Shown in pieces: positions 1 through 7,990 of a stretch of DNA of 64,000 nucleotides. The stretch is taken from contig JADJQZ010000001.1 of the NCBI GenBank assembly GCA_016712465.1, forward strand, positions 1,488,001-1,552,000, read 5' to 3'. This DNA comes from Candidatus Obscuribacter sp. GTDB lineage: Bacteria > Cyanobacteriota > Vampirovibrionia > Obscuribacterales > Obscuribacteraceae. The stretch's first letter is position 1, and every line of letters begins with the position of its first letter. The notes beneath the pieces were generated by a model, which was given only the letters and a program-made list of their open reading frames with translations, was not told the DNA's origin and ran no database searches. The position numbers and the translations under genes are program-made.

Positions 1-1344
1 GGTGCGCAGCAGGTAAGCGAGGGAGGGCGGTAACTTGAGGGCGCGGTCCATGGCTATTTGATCGATGTCATGCTCGAGGCTGGTGAAATCCAGCTCCTTG
101 ACTTGCTTGCCCTTGTAATACTCGATGAAAGGCTGAACCGCCCGGATCATGGATTCATGTTTGGCATCCTCTTTGACGATGCCAAGGCTGACCAGGTTTT
201 TTATCAGCTCCACGGCGTTGAAATTAATTACCGAAGCGATGCAACCCAATATAGATTCTCTCTGGGTCTGACTTATCTCCCCCACCATGCCGAAGTCATA
301 GATGACAATGCGCCCGTCGGGACCGATGGCCAGATTGCCGGCATGGGGGTCGGCATGGAAGAAACCGGCCGTGAGTACCTGCTCCATATAAGCAGCCACA
401 AGATTGTTGCCGATGGCCACCGGATCTATGCCTTGCTTCTTGATTTCTTCTACCTGGTTGATCTTGGTGCCGGGCAAATATTCCAGGGTAAGAACCCGTC
501 GTCCGGTCAGTTTCCAGTAAACCCGGGGAATGCGCACGGACTTTTCGCCTTTCAGGATCTGTCTGATCTTGTCGGCGTTTCTACCTTCCTTCAAATAGTC
601 GATTTCTTCAAAGAGGGTGCGTCCGAATTCAGCCGTCAAGGCCATCCAGGCGTCCCAGTCGGAGCTGGGTCTCAGGATCGGTCCGATTTTAGCGATGAAA
701 CGCATATATCCGAGGTCTTGATAAAAGACTTCGGCCAGATCCGGTCTCTGCACCTTTACTACAACGGGCCGGCCGTCTTGCAAGCGCGCCCGGTGAGCCT
801 GTCCGATGCTGGCTGATGCAATCGGTGTGACTTCGAACTCTTTGAAAAGCTTTTCAGGCGGCGCTCCCAGCTCTCTTTCGATTATGTTGCGCAGCACATC
901 GATGCCGAAGGGCGGCACTCTGTCTTGCAGAGAAGATAGCTCCTCCGCCAGTTCTTCCGAGATGATGTCTTTGCGCACCGAGAGAAACTGACCGAGCTTG
1001 ATAAAGGTGGCGCCCAGTTCCAGCAAAGCTTGCTTGACTCTTTTGGCCCGGCGCTTGCGCTTTTCGGAAACGGTGGCATTCTTGCCTTTGCCCAGGCGGT
1101 CGCGCACCAGCGTATCGAGGGCGGCAGCGGAAACCAGCGCCAGGAGCGTGTGCAGGGAAGACCAGAAACGTTTATCCTTGAGCAATCTGTCCAGGCGCAC
1201 GGCTTTATCGGCCAGCTCCGGATCGTAGCCGCCGGCGTTCTGGCTTACGGTCTTGTCGGCTGCATCATTCACCTTGCCGACGGAAGTCGTACTGTTTATG
1301 CCTTCCGGCGCAAGCCCGGAATCTGGGGGAACTGACTGGGCCAT
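1..1344 (-). CDS. UbiB/ABC1-type atypical kinase, partial at left edge
   Basis: The reverse strand is open from the ATG at 1344 to base 1 (448 codons, no stop), so the 3' end lies outside the window. Translation gives the ABC1/UbiB/AarF hallmarks in order: GATFIKLGQ with the following SVR, the alanine-rich loop ASASIGQAH, VVVKVQRP (nucleotide-binding lysine), LEYLPG hinge, the catalytic loop GFFHADPHAGNL and the metal-binding YDFGMVGE. Family members are atypical kinases/ATPases involved in quinone or lipid metabolism; the substrate here cannot be told. It starts 26 bp after a small coiled-coil gene (1371-1730) on the same strand, probably one operon. The family call is secure; the C-terminal end is unseen. 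Confidence 0.93.
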   Translation of the reverse strand, partial: MAQSVPPDSGLAPEGINSTTSVGKVNDAADKTVSQNAGGYDPELADKAVRLDRLLKDKRFWSSLHTLLALVSAAALDTLVRDRLGKGKNATVSEKRKRRAKRVKQALLELGATFIKLGQFLSVRKDIISEELAEELSSLQDRVPPFGIDVLRNIIERELGAPPEKLFKEFEVTPIASASIGQAHRARLQDGRPVVVKVQRPDLAEVFYQDLGYMRFIAKIGPILRPSSDWDAWMALTAEFGRTLFEEIDYLKEGRNADKIRQILKGEKSVRIPRVYWKLTGRRVLTLEYLPGTKINQVEEIKKQGIDPVAIGNNLVAAYMEQVLTAGFFHADPHAGNLAIGPDGRIVIYDFGMVGEISQTQRESILGCIASVINFNAVELIKNLVSLGIVKEDAKHESMIRAVQPFIEYYKGKQVKELDFTSLEHDIDQIAMDRALKLPPSLAYLLRT

Positions 1345-1370
1345 AGTGGGCTTGCTTTTAGGTAGTTAAA

Positions 1371-1730
1371 CTAGACCGGTGTCTTTTGCTTGAGTTCGGC
1401 TATTTCGGCTCTCAAGGTGGCGATTTCAGCGCGAAGTTCGTTGATTTCCGTGGAGTCGCCAAGGGCGCCCAGGGAGAAATCGGCTACTTGTCTGCGAATT
1501 TTTTCACGCACTTGCCCTTCCAACACGTCAGAGCGCTGCCAGATAGACTGGGTGGCATCGGAGAGCATTTGCTTGAAGCGATCTCTGGTCTGGTGAATCC
1601 GATCGGAACCGGAAGACTTGTATTCACCGGCGCGGGCGGTGAAAGAGTCGAGGGCATCTTCCACTTTTTCTCTGGCCACTTCAAAGGCGGCACTGGCTAG
1701 AAAAACTATTTTGATAATCGGACGGAACAC
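1371..1730 (-). CDS. small coiled-coil (phasin-like) protein
   Basis: A 119-residue protein. The first ~18 residues are hydrophobic (MFRPIIKIVFLASAAFEVA) and the rest is charged and helical. It ends in a heptad-rich coiled coil (INELRAEIATLRAEIAELK). Length and pattern resemble phasin or poly(hydroxyalkanoate)-granule-associated proteins and similar membrane-peripheral helical proteins, but there is no diagnostic motif, so no function is assigned. It lies just upstream of the ABC1-kinase gene on the same strand (26 bp gap), which suggests co-transcription. Confidence 0.75.
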   Translation of the reverse strand: MFRPIIKIVFLASAAFEVAREKVEDALDSFTARAGEYKSSGSDRIHQTRDRFKQMLSDATQSIWQRSDVLEGQVREKIRRQVADFSLGALGDSTEINELRAEIATLRAEIAELKQKTPV

Positions 1731-1980
1731 AGGCCTGACCTCGTTTAGAAGGTAAATCAGTGCGCGAGCCTTTTCTCTTCAGATTCAACTTTTCAACCAC
1801 CAGAGAGCGTGCTTGGCAGCGCTTCTGGTGAGTCGTTCCTGAGAGACGGTCGGACTAACGCGTTTGAGATTATACACTAAGGCCTCTTTATATATTTTTT
1901 CTCTCAGGCTGCCCTTGCAAGATTGTCACAGACTGTAAGCTCAAAAGCGTCTCGTTTTTTCAGGATAGGCAGGAGGTTTT

Positions 1981-2961
1981 GTGAGTAATTCCAAAGAGAC
2001 GTCTAAGACCGGTAGGAAGAGCGGTAAGAAGTCGGGTAAGGCTGCCAGAAAGAGGGCCGTTACTTTGATCTACTGCCCCCTGCATCTGGGCGGACCCCAT
2101 GCCGGTGTGAGCATGGGACCGGCGGCCATGAAGGTGGCCAGGCTGGTAAGCAAGATCGAGTCTCTTGGCTTTACGGTGCACAAGCAGATTGATATAGAGG
2201 TGCCTGATGTTCTTTACTGGTGGGAGAAAAGCGCCAGGGTCGCCCATTGCGTGCCTGAAATTGCGGAAGTAAGTCTGGCCCTGGCGCGAGCGGTGGAAGC
2301 AGCTCTGGAAGCCGATACCATTGCCGTTACCCTGGGGGGCGACCATTCCCTGGCCATAGGCAGTATCGCCGGTGTTTCCAACTACTACCGCAAGCGCAAA
2401 GAGGAATTCGGGCTTGTCTGGTATGACGCCCACGGCGATATCAATACCCCGGCCACATCCCCCTCCGGCAACGTACACGGCATGCCTCTGGCGGTCTCTC
2501 TGGGAGACGGCGACGAGCGTTTGACCGAGCTGCTTGGCTACAAACCCAAGGTCAAGAACAATCGCTGTGCTCTTGTGGGAGTTCGCGATCTGGACCGGGC
2601 TGAATGCGAACTCATAGATGCTTCAGGTATATTGCCCTTCTCGATGCGCGATGTAGATGAGCACGGCATCGTGAAAGTGACCAGGGAATGTCTGGATTTT
2701 ATCGGAGATGATGTGGACGGTATCCACGTTTCCTTCGACCTGGATGTTATGGACCCTGATGTCGCGCCTGGTGTCAGTACCGATAGCCGCGGCGGCCTTA
2801 CCTACCGCGAAAGTCACCTGGCGCTGGAGCTTCTAGCTGATAGCGGTCTGGTCCGCTCTATTGATATTGTCGAATTGAATCCGGCCAGGGACGTGCGCAA
2901 CCAGACGGCTGAATTGGCTGTGGAGCTGGTGCAGTCGGCTCTGGGCAAGAACATACTCTGA
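1981..2961 (+). CDS. rocF: arginase (ureohydrolase family)
   Basis: 326 aa, GTG start preceded by an AGGAGG Shine-Dalgarno (about 1970-1975). It is expected to hydrolyse L-arginine to ornithine and urea with a binuclear Mn centre. Metal-ligand motifs are all present: GGDHSLAIGS (His), WYDAHGDINTP (Asp, His, Asp) and SFDLDVMDPDVAPG (two Asp), followed by GGLTYRE, which favours arginase over agmatinase. The N-terminal ~25 residues are a Lys/Ser-rich extension (SKETSKTGRKSGKKSGK) not needed for the fold. It stands alone, with its stop 10 bp from the stop of the convergent gene at 2972. Agmatinase or formiminoglutamase activity is less likely but cannot be excluded from sequence. Confidence 0.9.
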   Translation: MSNSKETSKTGRKSGKKSGKAARKRAVTLIYCPLHLGGPHAGVSMGPAAMKVARLVSKIESLGFTVHKQIDIEVPDVLYWWEKSARVAHCVPEIAEVSLALARAVEAALEADTIAVTLGGDHSLAIGSIAGVSNYYRKRKEEFGLVWYDAHGDINTPATSPSGNVHGMPLAVSLGDGDERLTELLGYKPKVKNNRCALVGVRDLDRAECELIDASGILPFSMRDVDEHGIVKVTRECLDFIGDDVDGIHVSFDLDVMDPDVAPGVSTDSRGGLTYRESHLALELLADSGLVRSIDIVELNPARDVRNQTAELAVELVQSALGKNIL

Positions 2962-2971
2962 GTCCGGAATC

Positions 2972-3742
2972 TCAGGCCTGCCAGGTCGGTTCCTTTTCTC
3001 CCTCTTCTTCCTGCTCCAGTTTTCTGAGCAGTTGGTAAGCCTCTGAAAGACCGGGAAAATCCTTTTGGAGCTGCTCTACCTTGGGTGCGGCGCCGGCCAT
3101 CACATCTTTGAAGAGTTGTCTGGCTTGAGCATCGAAATCTTTCATTTCCTTCGGTCTTTGAGTCGGTTCAATATAGAGAAGTAAACCTTTTTCTTCCACC
3201 TGGGCTTGCATTTCTTCTTCCAGGCTCTTGTTTTCCTGGAAGCGCAAGCGAGCCAGTTCGAGTTTGGCCAGGTCGTCCTTTGGCATGTTGCGCTCGATTT
3301 GATCGAGGCTGTCGAAGAGGGTTTTAGCCGCTGGATTCAGCACTTCTTTGTCGAGGCGATTTTCGTAAGCGGTGATAAGTTTGGAGGCAGCTTGCAATTG
3401 CTTTTCTTCTTCGGTTAGAACCGGCTCCGGCAGTTTCTCAGGCTTATGCCCGGAGCCGTTTTTGCCTTTTCTCGTGCCTTTAAATCCAGCTTCCATAGCT
3501 CCGGATTCTTCTTCCGACAGATCGAGGTTGCGCGGCACACCGTTTATGGAGAGGCTTCCGTCCCTTTCCTTAGCAGTGTCGGCTGGTTTTTCAGGCTGCG
3601 GCTTTTCGGACCGCTCCTTCCCTTTCACCGAAAGAAACTCGCCCCTGAGTGTGTCGGTGGGTTGGTGCCTGGTATCGTCTTCAGTGGCGCTAAGAAGTTC
3701 AGGCTTAGCCGGAGTGTTGTCCCTCGCCATATCTTTGCTCAT
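2972..3742 (-). CDS. charged low-complexity protein of unknown function
   Basis: 256 aa, ATG start with a GAGAG-type leader. There is no signal peptide or membrane segment. Residues 1-110 are Lys/Glu/Pro-rich and probably disordered; residues ~110-250 are predicted helical (EKQLQAASKLITAYENRL, LAKLELARLRFQEN, VEQLQKDFPGLSEAYQLL) and end in an acidic stretch (LEQEEEGEKE). I do not recognise a family. It is divergent from lexA (170 bp between starts) and convergent with the arginase gene. Composition resembles the other long acidic/Lys-rich protein in this window (56298-57671), so this may be a lineage-specific cytoplasmic protein type. Confidence 0.7.
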   Translation of the reverse strand: MSKDMARDNTPAKPELLSATEDDTRHQPTDTLRGEFLSVKGKERSEKPQPEKPADTAKERDGSLSINGVPRNLDLSEEESGAMEAGFKGTRKGKNGSGHKPEKLPEPVLTEEEKQLQAASKLITAYENRLDKEVLNPAAKTLFDSLDQIERNMPKDDLAKLELARLRFQENKSLEEEMQAQVEEKGLLLYIEPTQRPKEMKDFDAQARQLFKDVMAGAAPKVEQLQKDFPGLSEAYQLLRKLEQEEEGEKEPTWQA

Positions 3743-3839
3743 GAAAACTCTCTACTCCGGCTTCCTTTTCTATCAGGCTCTTTTGTATTTCTGCCCCCGA
3801 CCGCCCCACCTTAATCTTTTGCCCGTCCCAGAGAAAGGC

Positions 3840-3912
3840 TCGACAAAATGTAGTAAGTGGTACTATACTTACGTATGTGGCGTACGTATGTAGTCTAATG
3901 TATGCAGTCTAA
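3840..3912 (+). promoter_or_regulatory. lexA promoter and candidate repeated operator
   Basis: TCGACA (3840-3845) and TATACT (3864-3869) with an 18-bp spacer make a sigma-70-like promoter 43 bp before the lexA ATG. Just downstream, TACGTATGT occurs twice (3870-3878 and 3883-3891, 13-bp spacing), and AGTCTAATGT is followed by a near copy AGTCTAAATG that runs into the ATG. LexA autoregulates in most bacteria, so these repeats are candidate operator half-sites. They do not match the E. coli or Bacillus SOS box. The sequence is directly visible; the role is inferred. Confidence 0.5.
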
Positions 3913-4638
3913 ATGTTTAGCCTAAATCAATCCCACCCGGAGGACTCCAAGTTGCATTCCAGTAAGCCGCTTCCCGCCAGGCAGCAGGAAGTCCTCAGCC
4001 TGATCGTTAGCTTTTCCGAAGAGCATGGCTATCCGCCTACTCTGGCAGACCTGGCCCAGTGCCTGGGTCTGAAAAATCGTATGACCGTGCACCAGCACGT
4101 GGCGGCCCTGCGTAAAAAAGGGCTTGTGCACTGGGAGCCGGGTTTGAACCGTTCCTTGCGCGTCCTGCCCGAGGGGCTCCAGCACCTTGATCCAGGCGTA
4201 GAAGTCGGCGCTGAAGCAGTGCAACCGGCGGCTGCCTCCAATGTGGTTGGCTTCCCTGCCGCAGCCGGCATACCGCTAGCCGGGGCTATCGCCGCCGGCA
4301 GTCCTATCGATGCCCTGCAGACAAGCGAATATCTGGAAGTGGAGAGCCGGTACGGTGAAATCGGTTGCTTCGCCCTCAAGGTCAAGGGTGAATCCATGAT
4401 CGAAGACGGCATTTATGACGGTGATTTCGTCATAGTCAAACCCAATCCCTCACCCAATAACGGCGATGTGGTAGTGGCTTTGCTCGATGACGGCAGCGCC
4501 ACCTTGAAGCGCTTCTACAAAGAAAAAGGCGGTTACCGCTTGCAGCCGGCCAATGCTTCTATGGAGCCAATCTTTGTCGACGGCTCCCATCCCCTCACAA
4601 TTCAAGGCACAGTGGTGGGTCTTTTCCGCCAGATGTAG
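3913..4638 (+). CDS. lexA: LexA SOS repressor / S24 autoprotease
   Basis: 241 aa, ATG start. Residues ~20-85 form the winged-helix DNA-binding domain (LPARQQEVLSLIVSF, YPPTLADLAQCLGL). The C-terminal S24 domain has the self-cleavage site in PLAGAIAAGSP (Ala128-Gly129), the nucleophile Ser161 in GESMIEDGIYDGD and the general base Lys199 in ATLKRFYKE. It represses DNA-damage genes until RecA-stimulated self-cleavage. The linker between domains (residues ~86-115, Ala/Val/Pro-rich) is longer than in E. coli LexA (202 aa). It has its own promoter with repeated elements. The stop is 14 bp from the stop of the convergent NFACT gene. Confidence 0.96.
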   Translation: MFSLNQSHPEDSKLHSSKPLPARQQEVLSLIVSFSEEHGYPPTLADLAQCLGLKNRMTVHQHVAALRKKGLVHWEPGLNRSLRVLPEGLQHLDPGVEVGAEAVQPAAASNVVGFPAAAGIPLAGAIAAGSPIDALQTSEYLEVESRYGEIGCFALKVKGESMIEDGIYDGDFVIVKPNPSPNNGDVVVALLDDGSATLKRFYKEKGGYRLQPANASMEPIFVDGSHPLTIQGTVVGLFRQM

Positions 4639-4652
4639 TCTGACTTGCTTTG

Positions 4653-6539
4653 CTATTGCCCCGGTGCAAATAGTTGCTTCATGGCTTTGGGCATGGGCTT
4701 GCCCGTGTCGATTTCCAGTGACTTTTCGTTCTCGTAGCGCACCAGCCCGGGCTTGTCGCCGGCCAGTTTGCGTACGTATTTGCACTGGGTGTAGATCACT
4801 CTAACTTTGGCGCCATGACCGGCTTTTGAGAAGCGGGCCGCTATTTGTCCGGCTTCCTCCAGGGTGCGGGCGGGCGGATCTTGCTTGGATGAGGGAATGC
4901 GAATCAGGACATGGGCGCCACCCTGGCCGAGCACATGGAACCAGAGATCATTGGGCTGGGCCAGGCGCGAAAGCAGGTAATCGTTTTCCATGCGGTTGCG
5001 ACCCACATAAATGGTCCAGCCGTCGCTGGAGTTGACTGAGATTATCTTTTCGTTCTTGCCTTTGCTCTTGGCGCCGTTGCCCCTGGGCTTGACTATATCC
5101 TGGGGTTTCTTGCCGGACAGTCCTTCCTTGATCTGTTTCAATTCATAGATGTCCTTGGCCTCCAGCACTTGCTGCAGCCTGAGAGAAAGGGCCTGCCGGC
5201 GCTGCTGCGCTTCCTCAATGGAACGAGAGGCGGTGCTGTTACGCGCCCGCACTTTGGCGTACTGACGGTAGTAATGCTGGGCATTCTGGCTGACAGTCAG
5301 GTTCGGGTTCAGTTTGATGGATAACTGACCGCCGTTATCCACAAAGATATTTTCCGTCAGAAGAACTTCCTGACCGGCGCTTATGGAAGTCAAATTGGCC
5401 AGAATTAGATCGCCGGAGCGCTTGAGAGAGTCTATTTCCTCCGGGCTTTGCACGTGTTCCGAGGCTGTTTTGACGCGGCTTTCCAGCTTCGACAATTCCA
5501 GGCTGAGATCGGCCTTCAGTCTTTCCCGCAGTTGATTTACCTGCTCGTTATGCTCGCAAGTCCTGAAATACTCCTCGATTAAGTCGTTTACCGAGGGAAA
5601 GGTCTTAACTTCTTCCGGCTTATGAGGGAAGGTGCCCAGCACTGAATAGCGACTTAAGTCTTTGAAGAGCAGGGGCTTGTGAAGCGGGTTCCGCACCCCG
5701 TCCTTGCGCATACTTTCCACGGTCTGCCAGAGTTTTTCAGCGGCATTTTCCACGTTCAAGGCCTTGCCGATCTCGCTTTCCAGACCGGCCGATAGCACCA
5801 GTTCTTCGCAGAGGTGCCGCCCGGCACCGGTGAAGGTGGCAATGATCCATTGCTCCAGTGTGGCAAAGCCTGGTGTCTCCGCCTCGGCGCCGCCGTTTTT
5901 GCCCTGCTCTTTTAGTTTATCGAAGAGCTTGAGGAAGTCCTCGCCGCTGACGGTATAGAGGCTGGGGCGGTCCTGACTGGGCGGTCTTTCGTATTTGAGA
6001 GCGGGGGCTACTTCCCGCTGTCGGCTCATATCACGAGTGACCAGATGGGAGGCCGTGATAATTTTGCCTGAGGCTTTGTCCCAGAAAATCAGGTTGCTGT
6101 GGCGTCCCATAATTTCTGCCGTCAAAACTTTAATGGAGGATGTGCCCACCTCATCGACGGCGGAAAAGACAAGATCGACAATCCGCTCACCGAGAGGCTG
6201 TTCGGCTGCAATGAGCGTGGCTCCCGAAAGATGTTTGCGCAACAAGAGGCAGAAATTGGGCACCGTGCTGTTGGCACCATACTTGGAGACATAGCGTTCG
6301 CTTGCCGGATCGGGCCGGTCGCCGCTTTTGCGTTGCAGGCTGTTGGGTTGCAACAGGCAGATCCGACCGTGCACCGATTGGGCCGAGGCAAAGAGTGCCG
6401 TGAGACCGCTTTTACCGCGCAGAGTGATGACCAGCTCGTCCCGGCCCAGTTGACTTATCTTGTCTACTTTGCGATTGACAATTAGCGGTCTGGCCTCATT
6501 GAGGACAGCCCTTATGGAGAGCGCGTCAAATGGTTGCAT
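4653..6539 (-). CDS. NFACT-family protein (RqcH-like ribosome quality control factor)
   Basis: 628 aa. The N-terminal NFACT-N/FbpA-type domain starts MQPFDALSIRAVLNEARPLI and includes GRICLLQ. A long coiled-coil middle follows (residues ~330-470), then the C-terminal NFACT-R domain with GWTIYVGRNRMENDYL, NDLWFHVLGQGGAHV and the end VRYENEKSLEID. Bacterial RqcH binds split 50S subunits carrying stalled nascent chains and recruits tRNA-Ala for C-terminal alanine tailing; older annotation is fibronectin-binding protein. Clp protease degrades such tails in other bacteria, and clpP/clpX are in this window. No clear Shine-Dalgarno precedes the ATG. Divergent from gmk. Confidence 0.92.
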   Translation of the reverse strand: MQPFDALSIRAVLNEARPLIVNRKVDKISQLGRDELVITLRGKSGLTALFASAQSVHGRICLLQPNSLQRKSGDRPDPASERYVSKYGANSTVPNFCLLLRKHLSGATLIAAEQPLGERIVDLVFSAVDEVGTSSIKVLTAEIMGRHSNLIFWDKASGKIITASHLVTRDMSRQREVAPALKYERPPSQDRPSLYTVSGEDFLKLFDKLKEQGKNGGAEAETPGFATLEQWIIATFTGAGRHLCEELVLSAGLESEIGKALNVENAAEKLWQTVESMRKDGVRNPLHKPLLFKDLSRYSVLGTFPHKPEEVKTFPSVNDLIEEYFRTCEHNEQVNQLRERLKADLSLELSKLESRVKTASEHVQSPEEIDSLKRSGDLILANLTSISAGQEVLLTENIFVDNGGQLSIKLNPNLTVSQNAQHYYRQYAKVRARNSTASRSIEEAQQRRQALSLRLQQVLEAKDIYELKQIKEGLSGKKPQDIVKPRGNGAKSKGKNEKIISVNSSDGWTIYVGRNRMENDYLLSRLAQPNDLWFHVLGQGGAHVLIRIPSSKQDPPARTLEEAGQIAARFSKAGHGAKVRVIYTQCKYVRKLAGDKPGLVRYENEKSLEIDTGKPMPKAMKQLFAPGQ

Positions 6540-6621
6540 GACAATGCGGTTTCTGCGGTTGCACGGTGAGCTCAGTTAAGGTTTAATAGCTGACAATTTA
6601 TCAAACTCGCGTGGGTTTTTT

Positions 6622-7320
6622 ATGAACACCTCCAACCCACTTACAATTCTTGGTCCTCTCAAACCGGGTGAAACAATCATAGAAACCGATACCAGAGCAA
6701 AGACCGAGCCGAGGAAGGGTCAGAAGGGCAAGCGCCCGGCCCGGATGGGTAACCTCTTGGTCATTACCGGTCCCTCCGGGGTCGGCAAGGGCACCCTGGT
6801 GAAGCGGCTCATGCCCCGCATCGACAAACTCAAATATTCCGTCTCCGTCACCACCCGGCCCATGCGCCCCGGGGAGGTAGAGGGTACTTCTTACTACTTT
6901 TGCACGAGCGCTGAATTCGAAGACATGATCAGGCAGGGTGCCTTCATGGAGCATGCCAAGTTTGCCGGCAACTACTACGGCACCCCCCGGGGCTGGGTCT
7001 CCGAAGAACTGGAGCGAGGCGTCGACGTCATCCTTGAGATCGAGGTGCAGGGCGCCAAACAGATTCATTCGCAGTACCCTGATGCGGTCATGATTTTCAT
7101 TTCGCCTCCTTCATTCGATGAATTGGCCACCCGTCTGAAAGAGCGCGGCACCGAAAGTGAGGATAAGATCAATCTAAGGCTGGAGAAAGCCCGGGAAGAG
7201 TTACAAGAAAAAAATATGTTCCATTATGAAGTAGTCAACGATAAGCTCGATGATGCTGTTAACAATCTGGAGCATATCGTGTATGCTGAACGGTGCAGGC
7301 TGCCTCGTTCCCGCTCATGA
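6622..7320 (+). CDS. gmk: guanylate kinase
   Basis: 232 aa from the ATG at 6622. ATP + GMP gives ADP + GDP, essential for nucleotide supply. The P-loop GPSGVGKGT and the GMP-binding segment TTRPMRPGEVEGTSYYF are intact, followed by GNYYGTP and ILEIEVQGA. The family normally begins right before the P-loop; here ~41 extra polar residues precede an internal ATG at 6745 (MGNLLVITGPSG). The long N-terminus may be real or the true start may be 6745; no strong Shine-Dalgarno decides it. The omega-subunit gene follows 79 bp downstream, the usual gmk-rpoZ pairing. Confidence 0.95.
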   Translation: MNTSNPLTILGPLKPGETIIETDTRAKTEPRKGQKGKRPARMGNLLVITGPSGVGKGTLVKRLMPRIDKLKYSVSVTTRPMRPGEVEGTSYYFCTSAEFEDMIRQGAFMEHAKFAGNYYGTPRGWVSEELERGVDVILEIEVQGAKQIHSQYPDAVMIFISPPSFDELATRLKERGTESEDKINLRLEKAREELQEKNMFHYEVVNDKLDDAVNNLEHIVYAERCRLPRSRS

Positions 7321-7399
7321 CTTTCTCAGAGCGAAGCGACTTGGCTTGAAGACGCTCCCACTAAGGGCGCAGTGAACTTCCGCAAGAGACATGTGAAAA

Positions 7400-7612
7400 A
7401 TGAGCACAACAAGAATTCTCGATCAGCTTCTCAAAGACAACACGAACCGCTATGAGTTGGTTCTGCGTGTAGCTCAAAGAGCCAAGCAAATCAAGAACGA
7501 GACCCGCGAGCAGCATAAAACCGCCAACGCCGTCATTCAGGCTTTGCAAATGGTTGCCGCTGAAGGCGACGGCACCATCTTGATCTCTCCCTCCGGACAG
7601 TACATGTATTAG
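7400..7612 (+). CDS. rpoZ: RNA polymerase omega subunit
   Basis: 70 aa. The motif NRYELVLRVAQRAKQI matches the conserved omega helix (the Rpb6-like clamp on the beta' C-terminus), and the following TANAVIQALQMVA is typical of the family. Omega helps assemble RNA polymerase and mediates ppGpp sensing in some bacteria. The order gmk-rpoZ is widely conserved. A strong intrinsic terminator begins 27 bp after the stop, closing the unit. Confidence 0.9.
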   Translation: MSTTRILDQLLKDNTNRYELVLRVAQRAKQIKNETREQHKTANAVIQALQMVAAEGDGTILISPSGQYMY

Positions 7613-7638
7613 CTTCCCAGGACTGCAGTCCAGAAACG

Positions 7639-7668
7639 GCCCCGGCGCATTAGCTCCGGGGCTTTTAC
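7639..7668 (+). terminator. intrinsic terminator after rpoZ
   Basis: GCCCCGG (7639-7645) and CCGGGGC (7656-7662) form a perfect 7-bp GC stem with a 10-nt loop, followed by TTTTACTT. It closes the gmk-rpoZ unit. Confidence 0.85.
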
Positions 7669-7780
7669 TTAATTGTGTTTCAAAGAGGCGCTGCGTGGGA
7701 ATTTCCCCGTTGCCAAAGGCGGAAAGCGGTACTAAACTCTCCTTGCGAAGCTGAGAAACAGCTAAATGCAGGTAAGTTAA

Positions 7781-7990
7781 ATGGATTTCTGGTCGACACT
7801 GCTACTTTTCGCCTTCATGGCCGGCATTATGGGTTGGATTACCACACCCTTCGTCAACGCCGTCCTATGGTATTGCGACTGGCAGGATGGCGTCGATATC
7901 AACTGGGGTCTTGATACCGCCTTCTCCATTGCCGTTCCGTTCGCCTGGATGTTCGCCATTTTTGAGATTATCTTGCTCTACTGCCAGTAA
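7781..7990 (+). CDS. 69-aa membrane protein, copy 1 of a paralogous pair
   Basis: MDFWSTLLLFAFMAG begins the protein. It has two hydrophobic segments (~3-25 and ~45-66) joined by a conserved polar loop with WYCDW, DINWG and DTAF. It aligns without gaps to the 69-aa protein at 13135-13344 (45 of 69 residues identical by direct count), which strongly supports it as a real gene. AGG lies upstream of the ATG. I do not recognise the family. The last 126 bp overlap antisense with the 3' end of the dus gene. The conserved Cys and acidic/Trp loop could bind a partner or a ligand, but this is speculation. Confidence 0.85.
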   Translation: MDFWSTLLLFAFMAGIMGWITTPFVNAVLWYCDWQDGVDINWGLDTAFSIAVPFAWMFAIFEIILLYCQ

